Below, in pieces: positions 6,458 to 6,748 of a stretch of 6,748 nucleotides of DNA. Both the position numbers and the translations under genes were made by a program. The notes under the pieces were generated by a model. The model was not told the origin of the DNA. It was given only the letters and a program-made list of their open reading frames with translations, and did not search any database. Positions within the stretch are counted from its first letter, which is position 1, and each line of letters opens with the position of its first letter. Source of the stretch: JBDNIO01 sp041688215 (GTDB taxonomy: Bacteria > Pseudomonadota > Gammaproteobacteria > Nevskiales > Salinisphaeraceae); contig JBDNIO010000206.1 in the NCBI GenBank assembly GCA_041688215.1, positions 1 through 6,748 on the forward strand, given 5' to 3'.

Positions 6458-6582
6458 GTTTTATAAAAAGTGGAATTTGGAACACGATGTCGTCAACCTG
6501 ATTCAGAGTGAGAGCCCAATTAAATTTTTTAGAATATAGCATATTCCAATCCCAAAATGAGTCTGAAGGTTAGCGAAAAGAG

Positions 6583-6747
6583 TCAGCTGGCTTTCATCCG
6601 TTCGAAGATAGATTCAAAGAGTGAGTGTCGGGCGTTTTGTAGACGTTTAGCGGCTTCATTATCACTGATTGCATACGCGATAGCATCCAGGGATTCAAAG
6701 GTCACTGTAGGCTTAAGAAACTGGGCGGCGTCGGGCAGAGATTTGAG
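6583..6747 (-). CDS. C-terminal end of an unidentified protein (partial)
   Basis: Reading leftward from the window edge, one frame stays open for 54 codons and stops with TGA at 6585-6583. The start is beyond the right edge. The visible end reads as ordinary soluble protein: hydrophobic residues are spaced as in amphipathic helices (FESLDAIAYAISDNEAAKRL, then LQNARHSLFESIFERMKAS), with no membrane segment and no low-complexity bias. The other two minus-strand frames are not comparably protein-like, and one is stopped within 12 codons. The pattern loosely recalls the C-terminal helices of some glycosyltransferases, but this is too weak for a functional call. It converges on the acyl-CoA ligase gene. 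Confidence 0.55.
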   Translation of the reverse strand, partial: LKSLPDAAQFLKPTVTFESLDAIAYAISDNEAAKRLQNARHSLFESIFERMKAS

Positions 6748-6748
6748 C

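Larger units (their letters stand above)
6212..6582. other. AT-richer non-coding stretch
   Basis: These 371 bases hold no convincing gene. They contain a weak hairpin just after the ligase stop, a palindromic repeat at 6401-6457, and short inverted repeats that may be chance: ATCAGC/GCTGAT (6327-6332 with 6358-6363), TAAGTGG/CCACTTA (6286-6292 with 6348-6354), and GAATAT-AGC-ATATTC (6532-6546) next to a T6 run. Base composition is visibly more AT-rich than in the coding regions to the left. The two flanking genes are convergent, so promoters are not expected. Confidence 0.55.

Noticed and set aside
6264..6542. A 92-codon minus-strand open frame
   Set aside because: It runs through the CACAGAGG palindrome (translated as SVCLCVHK) and AT-rich sequence, and has no family resemblance. 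A non-coding gap is more likely.
1..6748. CRISPR arrays, tRNA or rRNA genes, transposases, toxin-antitoxin or phage-defence genes
   Set aside because: None seen: no regularly spaced direct repeats, no tRNA-like fold, and no open frame resembling these families. The window shows ordinary metabolism and regulation genes with repeat-rich gaps.

Overview
The window looks like a chromosomal segment of a gammaproteobacterium of moderate to fairly high G+C. The main evidence is a sigma factor overlapping a DUF3379-type membrane anti-sigma gene, a pairing I know mainly from Gammaproteobacteria, plus valine-degradation genes and dispersed palindromic repeats in the gaps. The genus cannot be read from the sequence.

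Layout. 1-179: non-coding flank. 180-1420 (+): an ECF sigma factor gene overlapping by 4 bases the gene for its probable membrane anti-sigma factor. 1418-1640: a composite palindromic element in the convergent gap; its outer 12-bp inverted repeats supply the TAG stop codons of both flanking genes. 1638-2762 (-): a 3-hydroxyisobutyryl-CoA hydrolase-type enoyl-CoA hydratase family protein. 2799-2890: a second, unrelated palindromic repeat. 2938-4449 (-): mmsA, CoA-acylating methylmalonate-semialdehyde dehydrogenase. 4450-4639: divergent promoter region. 4640-6211 (+): an acyl-CoA synthetase of the AMP-forming family. 6212-6582: a visibly AT-richer non-coding stretch with a third palindromic repeat (6401-6457). 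6583-6747 (-): the C-terminal end of an unidentified gene that runs off the right edge.

How the genes fit together. mmsA and the hydrolase gene are co-oriented and encode two of the last three steps of valine degradation (3-hydroxyisobutyryl-CoA to 3-hydroxyisobutyrate, and methylmalonate semialdehyde to propionyl-CoA). The intervening dehydrogenase (MmsB) and the upstream acyl-CoA dehydrogenase and crotonase are not in the window. The divergent acyl-CoA ligase could activate a short or branched carboxylic acid that feeds the same route, but this rests on neighbourhood alone. The sigma/anti-sigma pair is probably an independent envelope-sensing or stress module.

I found no convincing new multi-gene system. 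The least ordinary feature is the nested palindrome at 1418-1640 that ends two convergent genes.
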